A stretch of DNA of 8,723 nucleotides from Eubacteriales Family XIII. Incertae Sedis bacterium (GTDB taxonomy: Bacteria; Bacillota; Clostridia; Peptostreptococcales; Anaerovoracaceae), in NCBI GenBank assembly GCA_031276775.1, contig JAISML010000273.1, forward strand, positions 1-8,723, in the 5' to 3' direction. This document shows, one piece after another, positions 1 through 6,040 of the stretch; the stretch's first letter is position 1; each line of letters opens with the position of its first letter. The translations under genes were made by a program, and so were the position numbers. The notes below the pieces were generated by a model, which worked only from the letters and a program-made list of their open reading frames with translations, did no database searches and had not been told where the DNA came from.

Positions 1-70
1 GCTGTTGGAGGAAAAGTTGAAGGAAATGGAACGCAACGGGGAAGAACGGGAAGGACGGCGGGAACAGTAG
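1..70 (+). CDS. C-terminal end of an upstream gene (possibly cysE, serine acetyltransferase)
   Basis: An open frame enters from the left edge (first full codon at 2) and stops at TAG 68-70. The visible tail is 22 residues, highly charged and rich in Glu, Lys and Arg (it begins LLEEKLKEME), so it is probably a solvent-exposed helix. The next gene, cysS, starts after a single base. In many Firmicutes the gene before cysS is cysE, whose product makes O-acetylserine for cysteine synthesis and often ends in a charged helix. The gene name therefore rests on neighbourhood and not on any catalytic motif, all of which lie outside the window. Confidence 0.45.
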   Translation, partial: LLEEKLKEMERNGEEREGRREQ

Positions 71-71
71 C

Positions 72-1481
72 ATGAAAGTATACAACACCCTGACAAGGCA
101 AAAAGAGGAATTTACGCCCATAGACGGGCGGGATGTCAAGATATATGTCTGCGGACCCACTGTTTACAATTATTTCCATATCGGAAACGCGCGTCCTTTT
201 GTGGTCTTTGACACGCTCAGACGTTATCTCGAATATCGGGGGAATCGCGTGAAATTCGTCCAGAACTTTACCGACGTGGACGACAAGATCATCAACAAAG
301 CGCGTGAAGAGGGCGTAAGCGCAACGGAGATCGGCGAGAAATACATAGAAGCGTATTATGAGGACGCGGCCGAGCTCAACATTCGGCGGGCGTCCATCCA
401 TCCCAGGGTCACCGAAAACATTGACGGCATCATCAATTTTGTGAGGACGCTCGAGGACAAAGGCTACGCCTACGAAGTGGACGGGGATGTGTATTTCAGC
501 ACGCGCAAGTTCGCGCAATACGGCAAGCTGTCGAAGCAGAAAGTGGAGGATTTGGAGACAGGGGCGAGGGTGGATGTGGATGAACGCAAGCAGGATCCCC
601 TGGATTTTGCGCTCTGGAAAAAAAAGAAAAGCGACGATGAGATCGCGTGGTCTTCCCCGTGGGGATTGGGCAGACCCGGTTGGCACATCGAGTGTTCCGC
701 CATGTCGAAGCGGTATTTGGCCGACACGATTGACATCCACGCCGGCGGTCAGGATCTGACCTTTCCCCATCACGAGAACGAGATCGCGCAGTCGGAGGCA
801 GCCAACGGCAAGCCTTTCGCGAATTATTGGATGCACAACGGTTATGTCACCGTGGACAATGAAAAGATGTCCAAGTCCAAGGACAACTTCTTTACGGTCA
901 GGGAAATACTGAAAGACTACGACGGGGAGATCGTACGATTTTTCCTGTTGGCGGGCCATTACCGGAATCCCATCAACTTCTCCCGTGAATTGATGGATCA
1001 GGCGGAGGCCGGTTTGTCGCGGATGCGCAACGCGAAGCGCACGTTGGAACATTTGGCCGAAAAGGGCGGAGACGGGGCGTTGACATCCGGGGAGCGGGCG
1101 TCCCTGACCGGGCTTGCGGCGTACCGGGAGCGGTTTGTCGGCGCGATGGACGATGACCTGAACACGGCCGACGCCTTATCGGTACTCTTCGGATTGATCT
1201 CGGAGATCAACGGTGCGATCAAAAACGGCGCTTCGAAAGCGTACGCAGAGGGCGCGCTTGCGCTCTTGACTGAGTTGGCGCATGTCTTGGGTCTGCTCGA
1301 GAAAGACGGCGCAGACGCCGCCGAAGAGGACGAAGCCCTGCGGGCGCTTGTGGAGGAACGGCGCAAGGCAAGGGAAACAAAGGATTTTGCCCGTGCCGAC
1401 GAGATCAGGGATATCCTGAAAGCGAAAGGCGTCACCTTGAAGGACACGCCCCAAGGCATTCAGATCATTCGGGACAACTGA
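72..1481 (+). CDS. cysS: Cysteinyl-tRNA synthetase
   Basis: This cytosolic class I aminoacyl-tRNA synthetase charges tRNA-Cys with cysteine using ATP. The 469-residue length is normal for bacterial CysRS. The class I signatures are present: HIGN at residues 36-39 and KMSKS at 265-269. The zinc ligands that select cysteine match the E. coli enzyme with a one-residue offset: C27, C208 (in WHIECS), H233 and E237 (in HHENE). The C-terminal part from about residue 330 is helical and charged, as expected for the anticodon-binding region. The ATG lies one base after the stop of the upstream gene, which suggests co-translation, and the N-terminus (MKVYNTLTRQKEEF) is typical for the family. The next gene follows 11 nt after the stop. 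Nothing looks broken, and the identification is close to certain. Confidence 0.97.
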   Translation: MKVYNTLTRQKEEFTPIDGRDVKIYVCGPTVYNYFHIGNARPFVVFDTLRRYLEYRGNRVKFVQNFTDVDDKIINKAREEGVSATEIGEKYIEAYYEDAAELNIRRASIHPRVTENIDGIINFVRTLEDKGYAYEVDGDVYFSTRKFAQYGKLSKQKVEDLETGARVDVDERKQDPLDFALWKKKKSDDEIAWSSPWGLGRPGWHIECSAMSKRYLADTIDIHAGGQDLTFPHHENEIAQSEAANGKPFANYWMHNGYVTVDNEKMSKSKDNFFTVREILKDYDGEIVRFFLLAGHYRNPINFSRELMDQAEAGLSRMRNAKRTLEHLAEKGGDGALTSGERASLTGLAAYRERFVGAMDDDLNTADALSVLFGLISEINGAIKNGASKAYAEGALALLTELAHVLGLLEKDGADAAEEDEALRALVEERRKARETKDFARADEIRDILKAKGVTLKDTPQGIQIIRDN

Positions 1482-1492
1482 GCGGAGATCCT

Positions 1493-2413
1493 ATGGCGAG
1501 CAACCGGCGAATATCCAAGAGATCCAGCTATCTGCTCATGATCATGCTGGTCTTTTTCTGGGGTTTTGAATATATCGCGGCGAAGTCCGCACTGGATGCG
1601 TGCAAGCCGATCACGCTGGTCTTTTTCAAGTACAGCGTCGGGTTCGTCGTTTTGACCTGCGTAAAGCTCCTGCGGGATCGCAGGTTGCCGTTCCGGAAGA
1701 AAGATGTCCCGTTTCTTTTGATCTGCGCGCTCTTTGGGGATATTCTCTACTACGGTAGCGAATACGGCGCGCTCTCCTATCTGCCCGTTTCCATCGTCAC
1801 CATCCTGCTCGCCTTTGTGCCGGCGCTTTCCATCATCATAGAGATATTTGTCTATGGACGCAAGCCTACCGTCGCCATCGTCGCGGGCATCGTCGCTTGT
1901 TCGATCGGCGTGGCATTGATCGTCGGCGCGGACTTTTCGGAGCTTTTGGCTGGGAAGGCCACCGGGTATTTCCTCGCCTTTTTCGCAATCGTTTCATGGA
2001 ACATCTACAATTTCATCACCGCCAAATTGACGGGGCAATACAATCCTTTGGATTTGACGCTGTATCAATTGACGGCGGCGATCCTGCTGAGCGCGCCGTA
2101 TATGATCTTCCATCTGCCCGACGCGGCGCAGATGGACGGTCGTTTTTTTCTCGCGATCGCGTATTTGGGGGTGATCAGTTCGGCATTCGGATTCGTGATC
2201 TACGTCAACGCGGTCTCCGTGATCGGCGTTACGCCCAGTGCGCTGTTTTCCAATATGCTGCCCGTCACTTCCACTTTCTTCGGCTGGCTATTTTTGGACG
2301 AGATGATCTCCGCCGCGCAAATAATCGGAGGAGTGGTTGTTGTTGCGGCAGGAAGTGTGGTAATATGGCTTAAAGGGAAACAGGATGGGGAATTGCCGGG
2401 ATGCAGACCGTAA
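1493..2413 (+). CDS. EamA-family (drug/metabolite transporter superfamily) membrane transporter
   Basis: This is a 306-residue inner-membrane protein made of about ten hydrophobic segments in two repeats of roughly 140 residues, the normal size and layout of an EamA (DUF6-type) transporter. The first repeat opens with a helix carrying FFWGFEYIAAKSAL (about 21-34). The second repeat ends with a family-typical stretch: GVISSAFGFVIYVNAVSVIG (226-245), then LPVTSTFFGWLFLDE (256-270) and a final helix at 275-294. Members export amino acids or other small metabolites, and the substrate cannot be read from the sequence. GGAGA at 1484-1488 sits 4 nt before the ATG. The gene follows cysS by 11 nt and lies inside a block otherwise devoted to translation and folate enzymes. 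Placement next to cysS could hint at cysteine or a related metabolite, but that is inference only. Confidence 0.85.
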   Translation: MASNRRISKRSSYLLMIMLVFFWGFEYIAAKSALDACKPITLVFFKYSVGFVVLTCVKLLRDRRLPFRKKDVPFLLICALFGDILYYGSEYGALSYLPVSIVTILLAFVPALSIIIEIFVYGRKPTVAIVAGIVACSIGVALIVGADFSELLAGKATGYFLAFFAIVSWNIYNFITAKLTGQYNPLDLTLYQLTAAILLSAPYMIFHLPDAAQMDGRFFLAIAYLGVISSAFGFVIYVNAVSVIGVTPSALFSNMLPVTSTFFGWLFLDEMISAAQIIGGVVVVAAGSVVIWLKGKQDGELPGCRP

Positions 2414-2497
2414 CCTTTGTCCGCGATCGGTTTGGCGGGGCGCGGGCGTCCGGCTGCGGGGCCGCGTGCGGGGCGGCGTTTGGGATGTGACGTGAAG

Positions 2498-2881
2498 ATG
2501 CGCGATCCGATGGAGATGAATACGGGTGTGCTGGCCTACATAGGAGACGCCGTATACGAACTGTATGTCAGAAAGTACGTGACGGATACGGGGCAGATTC
2601 ACGCCAACCGGTTGCACACGGCGTCGGTAAAGTTTGTGAAGGCGGAAGCGCAGGCGATGGTTTGCCGCACAATCGCAAGCGAATTGCCGGAGGAGGAGCG
2701 GGCTTTGATCGCGCGGGCGCGCAACCGCCGGATCGGTACGGGAGCGAAGAACGCGAAACCGATGGATTACAAATGGGCGACGGCGTTCGAGGCTTTGTTG
2801 GGATACTATTATCTGTCCGGCAGGACGGATGAGATGGAAGCGATCATCTCGGAAGCGATTCGGTTGATCGCCTCAAAATAA
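2498..2881 (+). CDS. mrnC: Mini-ribonuclease III (23S rRNA maturation)
   Basis: Mini-III is an RNase III-like endonuclease that lacks the double-stranded RNA-binding domain and trims the ends of 23S rRNA precursor in Firmicutes. From ATG 2498 the protein is 127 residues, close to the family size. The catalytic core is plain: LAYIGDAVYELYVR with Asp17, a basic middle with RNRRIGTGAKN, and the closing TAFEALLGYYYL with Glu98. The frame is open upstream to a TTG at 2417, but the extra 27 residues are Gly/Arg/Ala-rich and resemble no part of the family, so they are probably untranslated. ATG 2498 was chosen because it gives a normal N-terminus. Its Shine-Dalgarno is poor, and GTG 2492, ATG 2510 or ATG 2516 remain possible. 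The place between cysS and thymidylate synthase fits the Firmicutes order. Confidence 0.92.
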   Translation: MRDPMEMNTGVLAYIGDAVYELYVRKYVTDTGQIHANRLHTASVKFVKAEAQAMVCRTIASELPEEERALIARARNRRIGTGAKNAKPMDYKWATAFEALLGYYYLSGRTDEMEAIISEAIRLIASK

Positions 2882-2899
2882 GCGGACAGGCGTCCGCTT
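2880..2899 (+). repeat. Intercistronic hairpin across the mrnC stop codon
   Basis: A perfect 8-bp inverted repeat, AAGCGGAC / GTCCGCTT, is separated by the loop AGGC. It begins inside the mrnC stop codon (TAA 2879-2881) and ends 5 nt before the thyA Shine-Dalgarno (GGAG 2905-2908). No run of T follows, so it is not a classical terminator. A role in mRNA stability or in tuning thyA translation is inference. Confidence 0.5.
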
Positions 2900-2913
2900 G
2901 GAACGGAGCGCAA

Positions 2914-3744
2914 ATGAGCAAAGCGGATCAATTGTTTATGGATATGTGTGCCGACGTCCTTGAAAACGGGTATCGTTCCGAAGGCCGGGCCGTCAGACCC
3001 AGATGGGAGGATGGTACGCCCGCGCATACGATCAAACGATTCGGCGTCGTGAACCGATACGATCTGGCGGAGGAATTCCCTGCCTTGACCTTGCGTCCCA
3101 CGCCGATCAGGCTGTGCGTGGACGAGTTGCTGTGGATATGGCAGAAGAAGTCCAACAACGTCCACGATTTGAACAGTCGCGTCTGGGACAGCTGGACCGA
3201 TGCGGACGGAAGCATCGGCAAAGCGTACGGCTATCAGATGGGTGTGAAATACCGGTTCCCGCAGGGCGAGATGGATCAGGTGGACAATGTGCTTTATCTG
3301 CTGAAGCACGATCCGTATTCCAGAAGGATTCTCACGAATCTCTTTCACTTCGGCGATTTGAGTGAGATGGCCTTGGAACCTTGCGCCTACAGCATGACTT
3401 TCAATGTGACGGAGAACAGACTCAACGCTGTTTTGAACCAGCGGTCGCAGGATATCCTTGCGGCCAACAATTGGAATGTGACGCAGTACGCCGTTCTCGT
3501 GCATATGTTCGCGCAGGTCAGCGGGCTGGAACCGGGCGAACTGGTGCATGTGATCGCCGACGCCCACATCTATGACAGGCACATCCCCATCATCCGGGAA
3601 CTCATCGGGCGGCCGACCTATCCCGCGCCGACATTTTGGCTGAATCCGCAGATTCGGGACTTCTATGATTTTACGACGGACGATGTGCGGATGGACAATT
3701 ATCAGGCAGGCCCGCAGATTACGGGCATTCCCATCGCGATATGA
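2914..3744 (+). CDS. thyA: Thymidylate synthase, ThyA type (phi3T / B. subtilis ThyA-like branch)
   Basis: The enzyme methylates dUMP to dTMP with 5,10-methylene-tetrahydrofolate, which leaves dihydrofolate. The 276 residues match the B. subtilis ThyA / phage phi3T form (about 279) more closely than the E. coli form: the blocks KRFGVVNRYD, ELLWIWQKKSNNVHDLN and NPQIRDFYDFTTDD resemble that branch as I recall it. The nucleophile is Cys157 in LEPCAY, which replaces the common PPCH context as in phi3T (TPCVY). Also visible are the phosphate-binding pair Arg137-Arg138, QRSQD at 176-180, the dUMP-binding Asn188 and HIY at 218-220. GGAG at 2905-2908 supports the ATG. The stop overlaps the folA start (ATGA), so the gene that makes dihydrofolate is coupled to the gene that recycles it. 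It sits where many Clostridia carry thyX. Confidence 0.95.
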   Translation: MSKADQLFMDMCADVLENGYRSEGRAVRPRWEDGTPAHTIKRFGVVNRYDLAEEFPALTLRPTPIRLCVDELLWIWQKKSNNVHDLNSRVWDSWTDADGSIGKAYGYQMGVKYRFPQGEMDQVDNVLYLLKHDPYSRRILTNLFHFGDLSEMALEPCAYSMTFNVTENRLNAVLNQRSQDILAANNWNVTQYAVLVHMFAQVSGLEPGELVHVIADAHIYDRHIPIIRELIGRPTYPAPTFWLNPQIRDFYDFTTDDVRMDNYQAGPQITGIPIAI

Positions 3745-4361
3745 TACGGGAGGAAGAGGCGGTTTTGTTGCGTGCGCTGACGGAGAGAGGGATTCGGTTC
3801 CATGCGATCGCTGCCGTTGATCGCAACTGGGGCATCGGCAGGGACGGTCGGCTTTTGGCGCGCATTCCCGGGGATTTGAAATATTTCAGGGAAGCCACCA
3901 TGGGCCGGATGCTCATCATGGGGCGCAAAACCCTGGAGTCCCTGCCCGGGGGCAGACCGCTGCAAGGCAGGAAGACAATCGTGCTCACGCGGCGACGGGA
4001 TTTTGCGGCGGCGGGCGCGGTGGCGGTACATTCCATCCGGGAACTCGTCTGCGAAACAGAGCGGGCATGCGCGGCGGCGGAAGACGGCATGGCTGCGGGC
4101 GGCGATCAGAGCGCGCGGGGCGCGGATACGCGCAATACCGTATTTGTCGCGGGCGGCGCGACGGTTTACGCGACCCTGCTTCCCTATGTGGACGTCTGCC
4201 TGATCACGAAGATCGACCGGATTTTCGACGCGGACGCATTCTTTCCGAATTTGGATGCCGCAGACGGGTTTTCGCTTGCGCGCGCGGGGGATCCGATTGA
4301 GGAAGACGGTCTCGTCTACCGGTTTACGGAGTACCGCAGAGGGGATGGACGGGGAAGATGA
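3741..4361 (+). CDS. folA: Dihydrofolate reductase, with N-terminal extension and internal insertion
   Basis: This enzyme reduces dihydrofolate to tetrahydrofolate with NADPH and so recycles the ThyA product. Core motifs are clear: AAVDRNWGIGRDG (24-36, with the Met20-loop Trp30), IPGDLKYFREAT (42-53) with catalytic acid Asp45, the cofactor-site block IMGRKTLESLPG (59-70), the strand TIVLTRR (79-85) and VAGGATVY (136-143). The length is 206 against the usual 160-170. About 20 residues precede the normal first strand, and a low-complexity Ala/Gly-rich insertion of about 20 residues lies near 106-131. The start ATG overlaps the thyA stop, and there is no ATG in frame nearer the first strand. 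TTG 3765 or TTG 3768 would shorten the extension. The 3' end overlaps rlmB by 4 nt. Confidence 0.93.
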   Translation: MIREEEAVLLRALTERGIRFHAIAAVDRNWGIGRDGRLLARIPGDLKYFREATMGRMLIMGRKTLESLPGGRPLQGRKTIVLTRRRDFAAAGAVAVHSIRELVCETERACAAAEDGMAAGGDQSARGADTRNTVFVAGGATVYATLLPYVDVCLITKIDRIFDADAFFPNLDAADGFSLARAGDPIEEDGLVYRFTEYRRGDGRGR

Positions 4362-5128
4362 CGGAAAACGGATCGGGGATCGTTTACGGCCGCAACGCTG
4401 TGGCGGAAGCGATGGAGTCGGGAATCACAATCGACAAGTTGCTCATCCAAAAGAACATTGAGGGTTCCGGCAAGCGAATTTTCGCAATGGCAAAGAAGAA
4501 AGGCATCCCCGTGCAAGGGGTGGAAAAGTCCGTCCTGGATAAGGTCTGCGGCAGCGGCGGTCATCAGGGTGTGGCGGTCTGCACGACGGATTTCGCCTAT
4601 GTTTCCGTCGCCGACATACTTCGCGTCGCGGAGGCGCGGCAAGAGAAGCCGTTCGTGCTGATGCTCGACGGCATAGAGGATCCGCGCAATCTCGGTGCGA
4701 TCCTGCGATCCGCGGAGGGCGCGGGCGTTCATGGCGTCGTCATTCCGAAGCGCAGAGCGGCTTCCGTCACCGATGTTGCGATCAAAGCTTCCGCCGGCGC
4801 CGCTCTGCATATCGCGGTGGCGCGCGTGTCCAATACCGTAAACGAGATGGGTTTTCTCAAAGAGCGCGGACTTTGGATTTACGGTCTGGACATGGAAGGG
4901 ACGGATTACGGGGAAGCTGCGTATGAAGGAAGCATCGCTCTTGTGGTCGGCGCCGAAGGACGCGGGTTGTCCAGGTTGGTAAAAGAGAACTGCGATTTTC
5001 TGCTGTCCATACCCATGCGGGGCAAAGTGAGATCCCTCAACGCGTCGAATGCGGCGGCCGTCGCCATGTTTGAGATTGGACGGCGCGTGTTTGAACCGGC
5101 AGGCGGATGCAAAACACGGCGGCGCTGA
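4358..5128 (+). CDS. rlmB: 23S rRNA (guanosine-2'-O)-methyltransferase, RlmB/TrmH (SpoU) family
   Basis: This SPOUT-class methyltransferase uses S-adenosylmethionine and by family acts on a guanosine ribose in 23S rRNA (G2251 in E. coli). The 256 residues fit the family. The N-terminal substrate-binding domain (about 1-80) begins GIVYGRNAVAEAM, the typical RlmB opening. The SpoU catalytic domain shows motif 1 IEDPRNLGAILRSA (106-119, Asn111 and the motif 1 arginine), motif 2 VGAEGRGLS (197-205) and motif 3 IPMRGKVRSLNASNAAAV, with S226-L227-N228, which forms the trefoil-knot cofactor site. Asn231 stands where a hydrophobic residue is common. The ATG overlaps the folA stop (ATGA), and GGGGAAG just upstream serves as a close Shine-Dalgarno. 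Another TrmH-family RNA target is possible, but RlmB fits the location before sigH. Confidence 0.92.
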   Translation: MTENGSGIVYGRNAVAEAMESGITIDKLLIQKNIEGSGKRIFAMAKKKGIPVQGVEKSVLDKVCGSGGHQGVAVCTTDFAYVSVADILRVAEARQEKPFVLMLDGIEDPRNLGAILRSAEGAGVHGVVIPKRRAASVTDVAIKASAGAALHIAVARVSNTVNEMGFLKERGLWIYGLDMEGTDYGEAAYEGSIALVVGAEGRGLSRLVKENCDFLLSIPMRGKVRSLNASNAAAVAMFEIGRRVFEPAGGCKTRRR

Positions 5129-5148
5129 CATGGGCCAAGTAGGAACCG

Positions 5149-5172
5149 GCGCTTCCCTGTGGGAACACGCGC
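5149..5172 (+). repeat. Short hairpin in the rlmB-sigH gap
   Basis: GCGC-TTCCC (5149-5157) can pair with GGGAA (5161-5165) and GCGC (5169-5172) around a TGT loop, with CAC bulged on the 3' side. It occupies the 73-nt gap between rlmB and sigH and has no following T tract, so termination is unlikely. It may be a processing or stability element, or chance pairing in G+C-rich DNA. Confidence 0.3.
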
Positions 5173-5201
5173 AATGAAGATGTTGATGGAAATGAGATGA
5201 A

Positions 5202-5846
5202 ATGACCGACAAACCCGGGAAATACAGGCGTGAAAAATATGAATCGTGCGGCGAGGAAGCGCTGTGCAAGTTGGCGGGCGACGGAGACGAAGTCGCGCTC
5301 GAACGCCTTTTTCGCATCTACCGCGACGTGATCAAGAGCAAAGCCAATCTCTATTTTCTGATGGGCGGCGACAAGGACGACCTGATACAGGAAGGGATGA
5401 TCGGGCTGTTCGGCGCGATCATGAATTACAGGGAGGAACGGGAAGCCTCGTTCCGCACCTTTGCCGATCTTTGCATCGGCAGGCAGATGATCACTGCAGT
5501 CAAGAGTGCGGACAGACTGAAGCACAGCCCGCTCAACAGTTCCGTCTCCATCCACAACCCCGCCGAAAACAGGGACGCGCGCGAGCGCGCGAGCATAGAG
5601 GAAACCTTTGTCGACAGGAATATCCACACGCCGGAGGAAGCCTTGCTGATCAAGGATCAAATGGAGCGCATCGAACAGGCAAGCGCGAAACTCTTCAGCA
5701 AGTTGGAGTTGTCGGTGTGGAACGGATACAAGATGGGCAGGACCTATACGGAGATTGCGCGCAGTATGGGAAAATCACCGAAAACCATCGACAATGCGTT
5801 GCAACGCATGAAAAAAAAGGTTGAAAGACACATTGAATTGTATTAG
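5202..5846 (+). CDS. sigH: RNA polymerase sigma-H factor (Spo0H-type)
   Basis: This is an alternative sigma-70-family factor, which in Firmicutes directs early stationary-phase, competence and sporulation genes. The 214-residue length is typical. Region 2 (about 30-105) contains YFLMGGDKDDLIQEGMIGLF (51-70), SFRTFADLCIGRQMITAVKSADR, which recognises the -10 element and binds core polymerase, and then the SigH-typical KHSPLNSSVSI. Region 4 (about 160-210) ends with a helix-turn-helix, TYTEIARSMGKSPKTIDNALQR (181-202), for the -35 element. The middle linker (about 118-145) is charged and variable. An in-frame stop at 5193-5195 fixes the start to 5202 or later; the Shine-Dalgarno is modest. It follows rlmB with no rae1/yacP gene between them, unlike B. 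subtilis. The last codons carry the promoter of the downstream tRNA. Confidence 0.94.
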   Translation: MTDKPGKYRREKYESCGEEALCKLAGDGDEVALERLFRIYRDVIKSKANLYFLMGGDKDDLIQEGMIGLFGAIMNYREEREASFRTFADLCIGRQMITAVKSADRLKHSPLNSSVSIHNPAENRDARERASIEETFVDRNIHTPEEALLIKDQMERIEQASAKLFSKLELSVWNGYKMGRTYTEIARSMGKSPKTIDNALQRMKKKVERHIELY

Positions 5847-5849
5847 AAT
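5821..5849 (+). promoter_or_regulatory. SigA-type promoter for tRNA-Thr, overlapping the end of sigH
   Basis: TTGAAA (5821-5826) and TAGAAT (5844-5849) are separated by exactly 17 nt, each hexamer differing from consensus at one position. The -10 box contains the sigH stop codon TAG. Transcription would begin near 5856, about 72 nt before the mature tRNA. The match is by inspection; start-site mapping is not available. Confidence 0.7.
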
Positions 5850-5881
5850 GAAAAGTGCTTGCGCGTGAAAACCGTGAATTT

Positions 5882-5918
5882 TTGCGGGTGGCGGGAGAAA
5901 ACCCGACAAACCCTGCAA
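5882..5918 (+). other. Stem-loop in the tRNA-Thr precursor leader
   Basis: TTGCGGGT (5882-5889) pairs with ACCC-T-GCAA (5910-5918, one bulged T), enclosing an inner CGGG (5892-5895) / CCCG (5902-5905) hairpin with an AGAAAA loop. The two-tier stem ends 9 nt before the tRNA. It may guide precursor folding or processing. It lacks the T-box sequence features and is too small to be a recognised riboswitch. Confidence 0.45.
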
Positions 5919-5927
5919 TAGGGGCTT

Positions 5928-6003
5928 GCTGCCCTAACTCAGTCGGTAGAGTACCTCCTTGGTAAGGAGGAAGTCGGCGGTTCAAGTCCGCTGGGCAGCT
6001 CCA
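5928..6003 (+). tRNA. tRNA-Thr (anticodon GGT)
   Basis: This is a 76-nt cloverleaf with CCA encoded in the gene. The acceptor arms GCTGCCC (5928-5934) and GGGCAGC (5993-5999) pair perfectly, followed by discriminator T6000 and CCA. The D stem is ACTC/GAGT with loop AGTCGGTA. The anticodon stem is CCTCC/GGAGG with loop TTGGTAA, which puts anticodon GGT at 5961-5963 (reads ACC and ACU, threonine). The variable loop is AAGTC. The T arm is GGCGG-TTCAAGT-CCGCT, with one G-T wobble at its outer pair. All invariant positions seen (T8, GG in the D loop, T33, TTC) are intact, so it should be functional. Confidence 0.97.
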
Positions 6004-6005
6004 TC

Positions 6006-6040
6006 AAAAGCCACGAATTTCAACGATTCGTGGCTTTTGT
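6006..6040 (+). terminator. Intrinsic terminator after tRNA-Thr, likely bidirectional
   Basis: A perfect 13-bp stem, AAAAGCCACGAAT (6006-6018) with ATTCGTGGCTTTT (6026-6038), encloses a 7-nt loop and begins 2 nt after the tRNA CCA. TTTT closes the stem on the plus strand. The matching AAAA at the left gives a TTTT tail on the minus strand, so it could also stop transcription arriving from the minus-strand genes on the right. Confidence 0.88.

Noticed and set aside
2809..3582. Minus-strand open frame of about 257 codons opposite mrnC and thyA
   Set aside because: It is a shadow of thyA, which has a complete set of catalytic residues on the plus strand.
4316..5317. Minus-strand open frame of about 333 codons opposite rlmB
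   Set aside because: It spans the rlmB gene and both its flanks, shows a His/Ser/Arg-rich composition typical of antisense reading in G+C-rich DNA, and has no family signature.
5882..5918. T-box or other riboswitch before tRNA-Thr
   Set aside because: The leader is short, lacks T-box sequence landmarks and precedes a tRNA and not an amino-acid-related gene.
5928..6003. tRNA-Thr as a phage or island attachment site
   Set aside because: I found no repeat of the tRNA 3' end and no integrase in the window, so an attachment site is not supported; only the gene-order break is.
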